Below are positions 26,939 through 35,789 of a DNA stretch of 59,573 nt, one piece after another. A model generated the notes under the pieces. The model was not told where the DNA came from, did no database searches, and saw only the letters and a list, made by a program, of their open reading frames with translations. The translations under genes and the position numbers were made by a program. The stretch comes from Actinoplanes couchii (lineage in GTDB: Bacteria; Actinomycetota; Actinomycetes; Mycobacteriales; Micromonosporaceae): NCBI RefSeq assembly GCF_016862075.1, contig NZ_BOMG01000122.1, forward strand, positions 1 to 59,573, in the 5' to 3' direction. The first letter of the stretch is position 1; the number at the start of each line of letters is the position of its first letter.

Positions 26939-26970
26939 GGCCGGGCCCTCACCTCGTTGAGGACCCGGCC
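26939..26970. terminator. Bidirectional terminator hairpin
   Basis: GGCCGGGCCCTCA (26939-26951) pairs with TGAGGACCCGGCC (26958-26970) with one mismatch and a 6-base loop. It separates the convergent VOC and protease genes. Confidence 0.75.
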
Positions 26971-26978
26971 GCCGCTGC

Positions 26979-29900
26979 TCAGCTGACCAGATACGCCCGT
27001 ACGACAGTGATGGTCGTGGTGTTGCCGGCCTGGTCGATTGCGTGCACCCGCAGCGACACCGCACCCGGCCCGGCCGGGTTGGTGACCGTCAGGACCCGCC
27101 GGTCGCCGGAACCGGCCACACGGGCCGGTCGCCAGGTGCGGCCGTCGTCGGTGGAGAACTCGGCGGTGAGCCGGCGGGTGGGCCGGGCCGCCGAGCCCGG
27201 CTGCGGCTCGACGGTCACCGGCACGGCGAAGCTGCCGGCCGGGGCCGTGTTCTGCTCGTCCAGGTCAGGGCTGAACCGCACCGTGGACAACGGCAGCCGC
27301 TGGTCCCCGGCCGCGGAGGTGAACGTCCAGACACCGGCGACCGAGGTGGACAGCCGGTGCGGGGCGCCGCGGGCCGCCGACATCTCCAGCCGGTACGGCG
27401 TCCGGGCGGCCGGCACCGGGAACTCGGCGTACCCGGCGGCCTCCTCGCCGATCAACGTGCCGTTCGCGTACAGCGCGGCGCGGCCCCGGTCGAACTGCGA
27501 CCAGCCGGGGTGCCCGCCGCCGTCGCCGAACAGCGGCGCCGCCGCCACGATGACGTCGTCCCGGCGCACGACGGCGTCGTTACCGGCCACCGACGGCGCG
27601 AACACGGCGCGGTTCCAGTCCTGCCGGTAGGTTCGGCCCGCCGTCAGCCTGGTCGCGGGTGCGGACGAGCCGGTGATGGTGTCGGGGAAGGCCTCCGGGG
27701 TGGGCCGGTGGCGTTGCTCGAAATCGGCCGCCCACCGCAGGTCGCCGTCGGTGTTCAACCATTCGGTACGCCGGAAGGGAACCGCCGACCGCAGATCCGC
27801 CGTCCAGTTGCCGAGCAGGGCGGTGACCGGCCGGTTCGTCTTGACCACGGTCACGTCCCCGGCCGCCTCGCGCGGATAGTGGGCGTCGACGCGGGCCATC
27901 GCGCCGGGCGTGAGCGTCCTGGTGAACCCGGTCCAGAAGGTGCCCGCGCGCTGATAGGTGGCCTCGTACGAGTACGGGCTGCCGGTGAAACCACCCGCAC
28001 CGTCCGGACGGGCGTACGCCGAGTTGATCAGACCCCAGAACCCGTCGGCCCGGCCACCGCCCACCTGCGCGGTGAAGGTGTCACCGGGCACGGCCGACGT
28101 CACGGTCACACCGGTGCCGACCTCGCCGCGCGCCCAGCTGGCGTGCACGGCGAGCATCGCCTGACCCGCGTCACGGCGCGGCGGCGTGATCACGACCGGT
28201 CTGCCCCGGCGGGCGTCGAGGTCGACCGTGGCGGCGCCGTCCACCACGAGCGTCGGCTGCACCAGCAGCGTCGTGTCGTTCTCGCCGTAGACCTGGCTGT
28301 ACAACGCGTAGTCGCCGCGGGGCAGCCGCAGACTGCCGCCGCCGTCACCGGCGTAGGCCTCGAACACCGCGCCGGTCGTCAGCGACGTGAGCACGGTCCA
28401 GTAGTTCGCCGACTCCTGCCCGTCGCGGCCGGTGTGCCGCAACGTGACCGGGTAGCTCTCCGCCTCCCGGTTGACCGCGACCGGCGTGACCACGACGACA
28501 CCGTCACCGGTGGCGGTCACCCGGCCGGTGATCTCCCCGAACCGGCTGCCGGCGCTGGTGTCGGCGGTGACCGTGACCTGCGCGGTGCCGCCGGCCGGCA
28601 CCGTCACCCGCGGCACGGACACCGCGAACGTGTCCCGGTCGGCGTCCACCGCCAGGCTCAGCGTGACGTCGGCGGTGCCGCCGTTACGGTAGGTGAGCGT
28701 CCTGGCGATCGGCGGCTCGTCGTGCGGCCACCGCTGAAGCCCGTAACTGAGGCTGCCCTCGTCGGCCGAAACCGCCTGACGGGTCGCCCGGTCCACATCG
28801 AGGCGTCCCGCGCCCTGCGCGAAGACACCGGCCCCCGCGGTGGGCTCGGCCGCACCCATCAGCACCGTCTTGCGCTGCCGCGGCGACCAGTCCGGGTGCT
28901 GCTGGGTGAGCAGCGCGGCCGCCCCGGCCACGTGCGGCGCGGCCATCGAGGTGCCGTTGCCGGAGATGTAGCCGTCGGCGGCGGGCGCGCCGAAGACACC
29001 GCCCTCCGCGGCCGCCGCCACGATCTCCACGCCGGGCGCGGTGATGTCCGGTTTGATGGCCTCGTCACCCAGCCGCGGGCCCCTGCTGGAGAAACCGGCG
29101 ATCTGGTCCTCGTCGTCGACGGCGCCGACGGTCAGCGCCGCGTCCGCGGTGCCCGGCGAGGCCACCGTGTAGTCGCCGTCGAGGCCCATGTTGCCCGCCG
29201 CCACCACGAACAACGTGCCGTGGGCCGCGGTGAGGTCCTCGACCGCCTGCTCGAGGGGGTCGATGCCCGGCGCGTCGTAGCCGCCCAGACTCATGTTGAT
29301 CACCGGGGCGAGCGGCGCGGCCCACTGCATGCCGGCCAGGATCGCCGAATCGTCGCAGAACCTGTCCTCGCACACCTTCCCGATCACGAGGCGGGCGCCC
29401 GGCGCCACCCCTCGGTACGCGCCGCTCGACGCGGCCCCGGTGCCGGCCACGATCGACGCGACGTGGGTGCCGTGCCCGTAGACGTCGTCAACGGTCGGCG
29501 CCGCGGTGAAGTTCTCCCGCGCCACGATTTTGCCGGCGAAGTCCGGATGGGCGGCGTCGATGCCGCTGTCCAGTACGGCCACGGTCACGCCGGTGCCGTC
29601 CAGGCCCCGCTGCCAGGCCGCCGGCGCGCCGACCTGCGGAACACTCACATCCAGGGCGAGTTCGCGTTTGCCGTCGAGGTAGATCCGGTCGAGGCCGGCG
29701 CTCAGCCCGTGCCCGGCGGTCATCGCGGTCCACAGCTCGGCCCGGCTGGGCACGGCCGAATGCACCGCCAGGGCGCCCACACCGCTCAGGTCGCGGGTGA
29801 CGCGGGCCGCAGGGGCGATCGCCGTTCGGCTCGCGGTCCGGCCGCCTTTGGCGTACGCGACGATGAGCGGCAGCTCGGCCCGGCCGGTGTAGCCGAACTC

Positions 29901-30221
29901 CCGCAGCTGGGTCAGGTCGAACAGCCGCCGGTCGACCCGGCCCGCGTGCAGCAGCGGCAGCGCGTCCAGTGGAATCACATACCGGTGCTCGCCGAGGCGC
30001 TGGCTGGTGAAACGCACCCGCTCGCGGCCCGGCGCGGGATGCACGCTGACGGTGTCGTCGGTGAAGGTGACCTCGTCACCGGTGATCAGTGTGACCACCG
30101 TCGTGTCGTGTGCGGCGGCCGCCGGGACGGGTGCGGCAGCGGCGGGCACGGGACTCACCGCGCCGACGGCCGCAGCCACCGTCACGGCCAGTAACGCCGC
30201 GGACGATCTCCTGAATCGCAT
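26979..30221 (-). CDS. Secreted subtilisin-like (S8) serine protease, large multidomain
   Basis: A 1080-residue subtilase. A signal peptide (MRFRRSSAALLAVTVAAAVG) leads to an inhibitor-like prodomain (about 40-190). The catalytic triad is Asp218 (VAVLDSGID), His250 (YGHGTHVAS) and Ser425 (GNGTSMAAPH), with Asn344 (VAAGN) for the oxyanion hole. After the catalytic domain comes a beta-rich C-terminal half of about 600 residues, including DUF-like and CARDB-type strands, ending NTTTITVVRAYLVS. It is a typical extracellular actinobacterial proteolytic enzyme. Transcribed alone and convergent to the VOC gene. The fold of the second half is not recognised in detail. Confidence 0.92.
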   Translation of the reverse strand: MRFRRSSAALLAVTVAAAVGAVSPVPAAAAPVPAAAAHDTTVVTLITGDEVTFTDDTVSVHPAPGRERVRFTSQRLGEHRYVIPLDALPLLHAGRVDRRLFDLTQLREFGYTGRAELPLIVAYAKGGRTASRTAIAPAARVTRDLSGVGALAVHSAVPSRAELWTAMTAGHGLSAGLDRIYLDGKRELALDVSVPQVGAPAAWQRGLDGTGVTVAVLDSGIDAAHPDFAGKIVARENFTAAPTVDDVYGHGTHVASIVAGTGAASSGAYRGVAPGARLVIGKVCEDRFCDDSAILAGMQWAAPLAPVINMSLGGYDAPGIDPLEQAVEDLTAAHGTLFVVAAGNMGLDGDYTVASPGTADAALTVGAVDDEDQIAGFSSRGPRLGDEAIKPDITAPGVEIVAAAAEGGVFGAPAADGYISGNGTSMAAPHVAGAAALLTQQHPDWSPRQRKTVLMGAAEPTAGAGVFAQGAGRLDVDRATRQAVSADEGSLSYGLQRWPHDEPPIARTLTYRNGGTADVTLSLAVDADRDTFAVSVPRVTVPAGGTAQVTVTADTSAGSRFGEITGRVTATGDGVVVVTPVAVNREAESYPVTLRHTGRDGQESANYWTVLTSLTTGAVFEAYAGDGGGSLRLPRGDYALYSQVYGENDTTLLVQPTLVVDGAATVDLDARRGRPVVITPPRRDAGQAMLAVHASWARGEVGTGVTVTSAVPGDTFTAQVGGGRADGFWGLINSAYARPDGAGGFTGSPYSYEATYQRAGTFWTGFTRTLTPGAMARVDAHYPREAAGDVTVVKTNRPVTALLGNWTADLRSAVPFRRTEWLNTDGDLRWAADFEQRHRPTPEAFPDTITGSSAPATRLTAGRTYRQDWNRAVFAPSVAGNDAVVRRDDVIVAAAPLFGDGGGHPGWSQFDRGRAALYANGTLIGEEAAGYAEFPVPAARTPYRLEMSAARGAPHRLSTSVAGVWTFTSAAGDQRLPLSTVRFSPDLDEQNTAPAGSFAVPVTVEPQPGSAARPTRRLTAEFSTDDGRTWRPARVAGSGDRRVLTVTNPAGPGAVSLRVHAIDQAGNTTTITVVRAYLVS

Positions 30222-30392
30222 CGATCAGCCTCTTTCCTCGGCGGGTGATCCAGGCCACAGGCGTGAAGAGATGATGCCGCCCCACGTCAAGACATCGGCA
30301 GCCCGCCATGAGTGAAGTTGTCATCGTCCATTGTCGACGGTGGTCCTGCACTCCGCCAACCAGCAACGACGTGTTTGTGATGCACCGCATGC

Positions 30393-30418
30393 CCCGCCGG
30401 GAGACAGCTCCCGGCGGG
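30393..30418. terminator. Terminator hairpin
   Basis: A perfect 11-bp stem (CCCGCCGGGAG, 30393-30403, with CTCCCGGCGGG, 30408-30418) and a 4-base loop. It lies 35 bases past the stop of a minus-strand remnant and probably belonged to that gene. Confidence 0.7.
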
Positions 30419-30452
30419 TGGTTTCATGCGCCCGAACGAACCGCCGAGGCCC

Positions 30453-30560
30453 TCACCCGCGGTGCAGACCGGCCGCGGCGAGGATCGCGGAGAGCCGGTC
30501 GTGGTCGGCCCCGTCCAGGGGCTCCGGCAGGTCGCGGGCGGTGAGCAGATCACGGGCGGC
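30453..30560 (-). pseudogene. C-terminal remnant of an unidentified enzyme
   Basis: The minus strand reads YAARDLLTARDLPEPLDG then HDRLSAILAAAGLHRG and a TGA at 30453-30455. The ending resembles the last helix of dihydrodipicolinate synthase-like aldolases, but the piece is too short to be sure. A terminator follows. Upstream (minus sense) the frame runs into the antisense of an FtsX-like remnant, so the rest of the gene is lost. Confidence 0.4.
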
Positions 30561-31145
30561 GTAACCGTCACCGGACGTGACGGCGCCGACGCCTTCGCCG
30601 TCGGTACCCTGCCGAAGAAGCTGCCGCTCGACGGCGGCGTGACGGTCAACCTGCCGAAGAAGACCCGCCCCGCCGTCCTGACCGGAACCTTCGCCCAGGA
30701 CATCGGCACCGCCGTCCTGCTGACCCCCGCCGCGGCTCCGGCCGCCCTGTCCCGGGTCTCCGAGGTGCGTGTCACACTCGGGGCGACGGTGATCCTGCTG
30801 CTGATGGGCCTCGGCCTGCTGCTCGACGTCGCCGACCGCCTCCACGACCGCCGCAAACTGATCGGCGCGCTCGCCGCCATCGGCGCCTCCCGGGCCACCA
30901 TCGTCTGGTCGTCGGTCGCGCAGGCGATGGTTCCGGTGCTGGCCGTCCTGGTCCTGGCCGTGGCAACCGGCGCGATCGTCGGCACGGTCCTGATGCGCAT
31001 GGACGGCATCCCGGTCCGCTTCGACCCCGGCCCACTGCTGACCCCGGTCGTCGGCGGCCTGACCCTGATCCTGGTCTGCACGGTCGCCGGTCTGCTCCCC
31101 GCGGCCCGGCGCCTCACCAGCAACGAGGAGCTGCGCCAGGAGTGA
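30561..31145 (+). pseudogene. C-terminal remnant of an FtsX-like ABC transporter permease
   Basis: About 195 codons with the last part of a MacB/FtsX-type permease: a short extracytoplasmic piece (GVTVTGRDGADAFAVG), then three hydrophobic segments (RVTLGATVILLLMGLGLLL, AQAMVPVLAVLVLAVATGAI, LTPVVGGLTLILVCTVAGLL). Between the first two lies the coupling helix with DRRKLIGALAAIGASR. The family is normally over 350 residues with four helices, and often about 800 with a duplicated domain. The open frame continues back to 30426 but through antisense of another remnant. No ATPase partner is adjacent. It is probably non-functional. Confidence 0.7.
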
Positions 31146-31280
31146 ACGGCCGATCGACACCGGTACCGGCCGCCGCTTACAGTCGCTGACGCTTCGGCGG
31201 AAAAATGTCGGCGGGTGACGCAACCCGGCGGTGGAGCTGTTGGTCCTTCCTCTGACAGACGCCGACAGGGGGAGGGCGAT

Positions 31281-31802
31281 TTGAGTGCCGAGGAATCGGT
31301 GCGGCAGGCGTACGAGGCCTACTACCAACGGCTCGTGACGCAGATCGCCGGGCTGGTCGGGAACCTGGCCGAGGCCGAGGACGCGGTGCACGAGGCGTTC
31401 GCCCGGGTCCTCGGGTCACCCGCCTCGTTCCTGCGCGCCGACGACGCCGAACGCTGGCTGCGGGTGGCCGCCCTCAACGTGGCCCGGACCCGCTACCGGC
31501 GGCGGTGGTTGTTCGACCGCCTGGTCCGGTCCGGGCGGGTCGAGATCGCGCCGTCCGCGGTGCCCGGCGTGTCCGGCGACCGGGTGGCCCTGCTCACCGC
31601 CCTGCGCCGGTTGGCCCCACCGACCCGCGAGGTGGTCGTCCTGTACCACCTCGCGGACCTGCCGGTGGCGGAGGTCGCCGCCACCCTCGGCATCCCGGAG
31701 GGCACGGTCAAAGCCCGGTTGGCTCGCGGGCGGGCGGCGCTCGCCCGGTTCCTGTCCGACGACGAGCCGGCCCCGATGACCGAGGAGGTCCGCCATGCTT
31801 GA
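31281..31802 (+). CDS. ECF sigma factor (SigE/SigJ-like, sigma-70 family)
   Basis: A 173-residue extracytoplasmic-function sigma factor. Region 2 shows EESVRQAYEAYYQRLVTQIAG and NLAEAEDAVHEAFARVL. Region 4 shows LRRLAPPTREVVVLYHLADL and the HTH VAEVAATLGIPEGTVKARLARGR. The TTG at 31281 has GGGGGAGG five bases upstream; a longer GTG start at 31215 is possible but lacks that site. Its stop overlaps the start of the Asp-box membrane protein (31795) by 8 bases, the arrangement usual for sigma and anti-sigma pairs. Target promoters are unknown. Confidence 0.9.
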   Translation: MSAEESVRQAYEAYYQRLVTQIAGLVGNLAEAEDAVHEAFARVLGSPASFLRADDAERWLRVAALNVARTRYRRRWLFDRLVRSGRVEIAPSAVPGVSGDRVALLTALRRLAPPTREVVVLYHLADLPVAEVAATLGIPEGTVKARLARGRAALARFLSDDEPAPMTEEVRHA

Positions 31803-32997
31803 CTCCCAGTTCGACAGGCTGCGGGCCGAGGTCGGCGACGCGGTGCGCCAGCCCGACTTCGATTCGGTACGCGACCGGGCCGCCGTCCGGAAACGCCGCC
31901 GTCGTACCGTCGCAGTGGTTGTCGCAGTGGTCATCGCCGCGGGCTTCGGCTTCGCCGTGAACCGGGGCCCGGCCGCTCCCGACCAGGTGGCGACCGTCGA
32001 CCCGGAACCCGGCTATCCTCGGCTGATCTGGCTGACCAGCGCCGGGAACGATCTGTACGCCCTTCAGGAACCGCGCCCGGACAGTGCCGCCGAGCTGCAC
32101 GTGTCGCCGGACGGCGGCGCCACCTGGGAGTCCCGGGACCTGCCGCCGATGGCGGCGGACGCCGACCCGTCCCGGGAGGGGACGTTCACCGCGCTGTCCA
32201 CCGGGCTGGTGCTGTGGCGGGAGAACAACGTGGGCGCCACCGAGCGGGACAGGTTCTGGATCACCCGGGACGGCGGCCGGAGTTGGACCCGGACGGAGAT
32301 CGGGATCCAGCCGGTGGACGCCGTCCCGGACGGAGTGCAGCCGGTAAGCTGCGCCCTTCTGGGGGTCGCCACCTGCATGGTGGGGGTGGTCGACCCGGAC
32401 ACCGGCCGGTTCGGGCCGTTGCGTAACCAGCCCACCGGGTTGAGCCGCGAGTTCTCGGGGGATGGCGATGTCATGGTGCCGTTCGACGGGCGACTGTGGG
32501 TGCCCGGCGTCGACTCGGACATGGAACGGCCGGCGGTGGCGAGCAGTTCCGACCGTGGCCGGACCTGGCACACCCACGTGTTCACCGACGCGGTCCCGGA
32601 CGAACCCAGCCCCGGCACCTACTTCGTGCCGCAGTTGGCCGCCGGCTCCGGCGCAGTGGCTTACCTGCTGACCTACCGCTCGAAAGACCTGACCGCCGTG
32701 CACCACACCACCGACGGCGGGCTGACCTGGCAGGCCGGCGACCCGATCCAGGGCGCCTTCAGGACCGGTTTCGTCGCCGCCGACGGTACTCACGTCGTCC
32801 CTCGTCATACCGACTTCGTCGCCGGTCAGGGCACCGGCCGGTACACGCCGGTCACCCTGCGCGGATTCCCCGGAAACCCTCTGTACCGGGTGCGGGTCAG
32901 CCAGTCCGGAACGACGGCACCGTACGTCGTGGTGACGGAGACCGCCGCGTACCGCTCGCAAACCGGCCTGACCTGGCAGCAAATCCCCCTCCCTTAA
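31795..32997 (+). CDS. One-helix membrane protein with extracytoplasmic Asp-box (BNR) repeats; possible anti-sigma factor
   Basis: A 400-residue protein. A cytoplasmic N-terminus of about 37 residues ends in RKRRRR, one membrane helix follows (VAVVVAVVIAAGFGFAV, about 38-55), and the rest is extracytoplasmic. That domain carries four Asp-boxes (SPDGGATWE, TRDGGRSWT, SSDRGRTWH, TTDGGLTWQ), the mark of sialidase/BNR beta-propeller blades. The gene overlaps the ECF sigma factor by 8 bases, so the two are translationally coupled. It has no zinc-binding anti-sigma HxxxCxxC motif. By position and topology it is a candidate anti-sigma or sensor with a propeller outside and a short sigma-binding tail inside. 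A surface glycan-related function is an alternative. Confidence 0.8.
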   Translation: MLDSQFDRLRAEVGDAVRQPDFDSVRDRAAVRKRRRRTVAVVVAVVIAAGFGFAVNRGPAAPDQVATVDPEPGYPRLIWLTSAGNDLYALQEPRPDSAAELHVSPDGGATWESRDLPPMAADADPSREGTFTALSTGLVLWRENNVGATERDRFWITRDGGRSWTRTEIGIQPVDAVPDGVQPVSCALLGVATCMVGVVDPDTGRFGPLRNQPTGLSREFSGDGDVMVPFDGRLWVPGVDSDMERPAVASSSDRGRTWHTHVFTDAVPDEPSPGTYFVPQLAAGSGAVAYLLTYRSKDLTAVHHTTDGGLTWQAGDPIQGAFRTGFVAADGTHVVPRHTDFVAGQGTGRYTPVTLRGFPGNPLYRVRVSQSGTTAPYVVVTETAAYRSQTGLTWQQIPLP

Positions 32998-33067
32998 CCC
33001 CAGCAGGTCCTCGTCCGCCCCTGGCCACACCAGGGGCCGACCCTGCACGCCCTTTTGGAGTTCCGCT

Positions 33068-34126
33068 ATGTCACCCGTTCCCGGCCTGACCGGGATCCGT
33101 GGCCTGCTCGCCCTGTACGTGGTGGTCCACCACTGCTGGCTGCTGGCCTTTCCCGGTTACCCGCACAACACCGGACCGGCCTGGCTCGGCTGGCTGCTGC
33201 ACGGCCGGCTCGCCGTCGTCGCGTTCATCGTTCTGTCCGGGTTCTCCCTGGGTCTGGCCCCGGCCCGGAACGGCTGGCGACTCGGCGGCCTGCGCCGCTA
33301 CCTCAGCCGCCGGGCCCGGCGGATCCTGCCCGCCTACTGGGCCGCCCTGGCCGTCAGCGCCGTGATCGCGGTCCTCGTGCCGACCCTGCCGCTCAGTTCA
33401 CCGCCGACACCCCAATCCCTGCTGGTGTACGGCCTGATGCTGCAGGACATCGTCGCCGCACCCGCACCCAACGGCGCGTTCTGGTCGATCGCCGTGGAAG
33501 CCGGTCTCTACCTGGTGTTCCCGCTCCTGTTGCTGCTGCGCCGCAAGGCCGGAGCGGTGGTGACCCTCGCCGTGGCCACCGTGCCGGTCATGGTTCTCGG
33601 CCCGCCCACCGCCGGCCGGTACACCGTCGAACTGGCCCCCCTGTTCACCCTCGGCCTGCTGGCCGCCGGAGTCGTCCACGCCGGCGACCGGATCCGCGGC
33701 CTGCCCTGGTACAGCCTGTCCGCGCTGGCCGCCGCTCCGGTGCTGACAGTGATCGCGATCCGTGGCCCGGAGTGGGCGGTGGCCCACTACTTCTGGCTGG
33801 ACCTGGCCGCCGGCCCCGCCATCGCGATGTTCCTGGCCGCCGTCGCGACCCGCCCACCCGGACGCCTGCTGAACCACGGGCCGCTACCGTTCGTCGGCGG
33901 CTTCTCCTACAGCCTCTACCTGATCCACATGCCGATCGTCGCCCTGACCCACACCCTGACCACGGGTTCCGGCCCGGCCGCCTTCAGTTTCACGGTGGCG
34001 GTGGCACTCCCGCTCTGCCTGATGTCGGCCCACCTGCTGGCAACGTTCTGCGAAGCCCCCTTCCTGGTACGCCGCCCCGCCGACCCGCCCACCCGGCGCT
34101 TTGCTCTCCGGGCGTCCAGGAGCTGA
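33068..34126 (+). CDS. Acyltransferase-3 family membrane O-acyltransferase
   Basis: A 352-residue integral membrane acyltransferase of the OafA/NodX type. The N-terminus has GLTGIRGLLALYVVVHHCWLL, with the conserved His of the family in helix 1. The characteristic cytoplasmic Arg cluster LRRYLSRRARRILPAYW comes next, then FWSIAVEAGLYLVFPLLLLL. About ten helices are visible. ATG 33068 follows TTTTGGAGTTCCGCT. Such enzymes O-acylate sugars of the envelope or small molecules. It lies 70 bases after the Asp-box protein, same strand, and may be part of an envelope-modification unit run by the ECF sigma factor; that is inference. Confidence 0.88.
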   Translation: MSPVPGLTGIRGLLALYVVVHHCWLLAFPGYPHNTGPAWLGWLLHGRLAVVAFIVLSGFSLGLAPARNGWRLGGLRRYLSRRARRILPAYWAALAVSAVIAVLVPTLPLSSPPTPQSLLVYGLMLQDIVAAPAPNGAFWSIAVEAGLYLVFPLLLLLRRKAGAVVTLAVATVPVMVLGPPTAGRYTVELAPLFTLGLLAAGVVHAGDRIRGLPWYSLSALAAAPVLTVIAIRGPEWAVAHYFWLDLAAGPAIAMFLAAVATRPPGRLLNHGPLPFVGGFSYSLYLIHMPIVALTHTLTTGSGPAAFSFTVAVALPLCLMSAHLLATFCEAPFLVRRPADPPTRRFALRASRS

Positions 34127-34268
34127 TCGCCGCCGAGGAACTGGTGGCTGGCCCGGAAGACGCGGTTTCGCGGAACCCGCGAAGGCGGCCCCTGGCTCTC
34201 CGGCCACATTAGACATAGCTTCGGCGAAAGGGCTCGAATCACACCATTCTCAATCATGGAGGCAAACC

Positions 34269-35456
34269 ATGACGAATGATGATCTCAACGACCCGGCGTT
34301 CATCGCGAATCCGCATCCGACCTACGCGGGATGGCGTGCCGACGACCCGGTCCGGCGGGTGCGCCTCACGACCGGCGAGGACGCCTGGATGGTCACCGGC
34401 TACCGCGAAGCACGGGCGGCTCTGGCCGAGGACCGGCTCTCCAAAGCACCCCGCGACGTCGCCTCCTACACCGAGGCGGACCTCGCGACCAACCGGCACA
34501 TGCTGGCCTCGGACCCGCCCGACCACACCCGGCTGCGCAAACTGGTGACGGCGGCGTTCACCCACCGGCGAATCGAGGCGATGCGGCCGCGGATCGTGGC
34601 GATCGCCGACGGGCTGCTCGACGAGATGACCGGAGACGGGCCGGTCGACCTGATCGGCGCGTACGCGTTCCCGCTGCCCGTCCAGGTGATCTGCGAGTTG
34701 CTCGGTATCCCGGTGAGCGACCGGGACAGCTTCCGAACCTGGTCCGCGGCCATCGTCGCGGGTGCGGACGCCACCGGCGAGGTGATCGGGCCGGGACTGC
34801 AGGACACCGTCGAAGGGCTCACGGCGTACCTGAAGGATCTCGTGGCTCTGCGACGGGTCAGTCCGGGCGACGACCTGCTGTCGGCCCTGGTGAGGGTGCG
34901 CGACCGTGAAGACCGTCTGTCCGACAACGAGTTGACGTCGATGGCGTTCCTGCTGCTGGTCGCCGGCCACGAGACCACCATGGGACTGATCAGCAACGGC
35001 ACGTTCGTGCTGCTCGAGGACCGCGAGCACTGGGAGCGGCTGCGCGCCGACCGTGGGCTTCTCCCGAACGCTGTCGAGGAGTTCCTGCGGTACGAGAGTT
35101 CGGTCGAGACGTCCACCGGCCGGGTGGCGGTCGAGGACTTCGTGTTCGCGGGGCACCAGGTGCGCAAGGGTGATCTGGTGATGGTCGGGCTGCTCGCCGC
35201 CAACCGGGATCCGGCCCAGTTCGAGGCGCCCGACGTGCTCAGCTTCGAACGTACCCGCAATCAGCATCTTGCCTTCGGGCACGGCATCCACCACTGCCTG
35301 GGCGCACCGCTGGCCCGCCTGGAGGCCGTGATCGCCTTCGACCGGCTGCTGGCGCGTTTCCCGGAGATGCGGCTGGCCGCCGCACCCGGGGACCTGCCGT
35401 GGCGGTCCAGCGCCATCATCCGCGGCCTTCAGCGCCTGCCGGTGCTGTTGCGCTGA
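34269..35456 (+). CDS. Cytochrome P450
   Basis: A 395-residue bacterial class I P450 (CYP105/107-like in layout). The I-helix oxygen motif is AGHETT (232-237), the K-helix ExxR is E271-R274 (EFLRY), and the heme loop FGHGIHHCLG has Cys343 as the axial ligand. ATG 34269 follows GGAGG seven bases upstream. No ferredoxin or reductase is adjacent, so it would use partners elsewhere. No biosynthetic genes surround it. Substrate unknown. It lies 142 bases after the acyltransferase, enough for its own promoter. Confidence 0.92.
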   Translation: MTNDDLNDPAFIANPHPTYAGWRADDPVRRVRLTTGEDAWMVTGYREARAALAEDRLSKAPRDVASYTEADLATNRHMLASDPPDHTRLRKLVTAAFTHRRIEAMRPRIVAIADGLLDEMTGDGPVDLIGAYAFPLPVQVICELLGIPVSDRDSFRTWSAAIVAGADATGEVIGPGLQDTVEGLTAYLKDLVALRRVSPGDDLLSALVRVRDREDRLSDNELTSMAFLLLVAGHETTMGLISNGTFVLLEDREHWERLRADRGLLPNAVEEFLRYESSVETSTGRVAVEDFVFAGHQVRKGDLVMVGLLAANRDPAQFEAPDVLSFERTRNQHLAFGHGIHHCLGAPLARLEAVIAFDRLLARFPEMRLAAAPGDLPWRSSAIIRGLQRLPVLLR

Positions 35457-35549
35457 CCGCCCGGTGATCTTTACGGTCTCGCAACGGCCACTGACATTGA
35501 CTGGCTTCCGCCGGTTCCGAGGGACGGATCCGGTAGAGAGGTGAACGTC

Positions 35550-35747
35550 ATGAGGGCGAAGAAGATTCTGGCCGGTGCCGTGCTCACCGTCGCGCTGGCC
35601 GGCGGCGGGGTCGCGCTGGCGGCGTCGATGGCCAGCGCCGGCGGGACCACCGCCCCGGCGATCGGCGAGATCGGTCAGCCGGTCGACGGGCCGGTTCCGC
35701 CCGGTGTGTCGTTCGAGATGTCCGAACCCGGGATCCTCACGAAGTAG
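35550..35747 (+). CDS. Small exported peptide ahead of a two-component system
   Basis: A 65-residue peptide. The signal sequence is MRAKKILAGAVLTVALAGGG then VALAASMASAG, with a likely cleavage after the ASA. About 34 residues remain, acidic and proline-rich (EIGQPVDGPVPPG, FEMSEPGILTK). ATG 35550 has AGAGAGG eight bases upstream. It sits 42 bases before a response regulator and kinase gene pair on the same strand. It could be a signal or a sensor accessory for that kinase; no family is recognised. Confidence 0.65.
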   Translation: MRAKKILAGAVLTVALAGGGVALAASMASAGGTTAPAIGEIGQPVDGPVPPGVSFEMSEPGILTK

Positions 35748-35756
35748 TAGCGCGAA

Positions 35757-35777
35757 GTAGCAGGTAGCAGGTAGCAG
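35757..35777. repeat. Three tandem copies of GTAGCAG
   Basis: The 7-bp unit GTAGCAG occurs three times without gaps between the exported peptide and the response regulator. It is seen directly. Role unknown; it may arise by slippage. Confidence 0.8.
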
Positions 35778-35789
35778 AAAGGCAACACC

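Noticed and set aside
27042..30194. 1050-codon plus-strand open frame opposite the subtilase
   Set aside because: It is a GC-rich shadow of the protease gene; its protein is His/Arg/Gly-rich without domains, while the minus strand has the full S8 triad.
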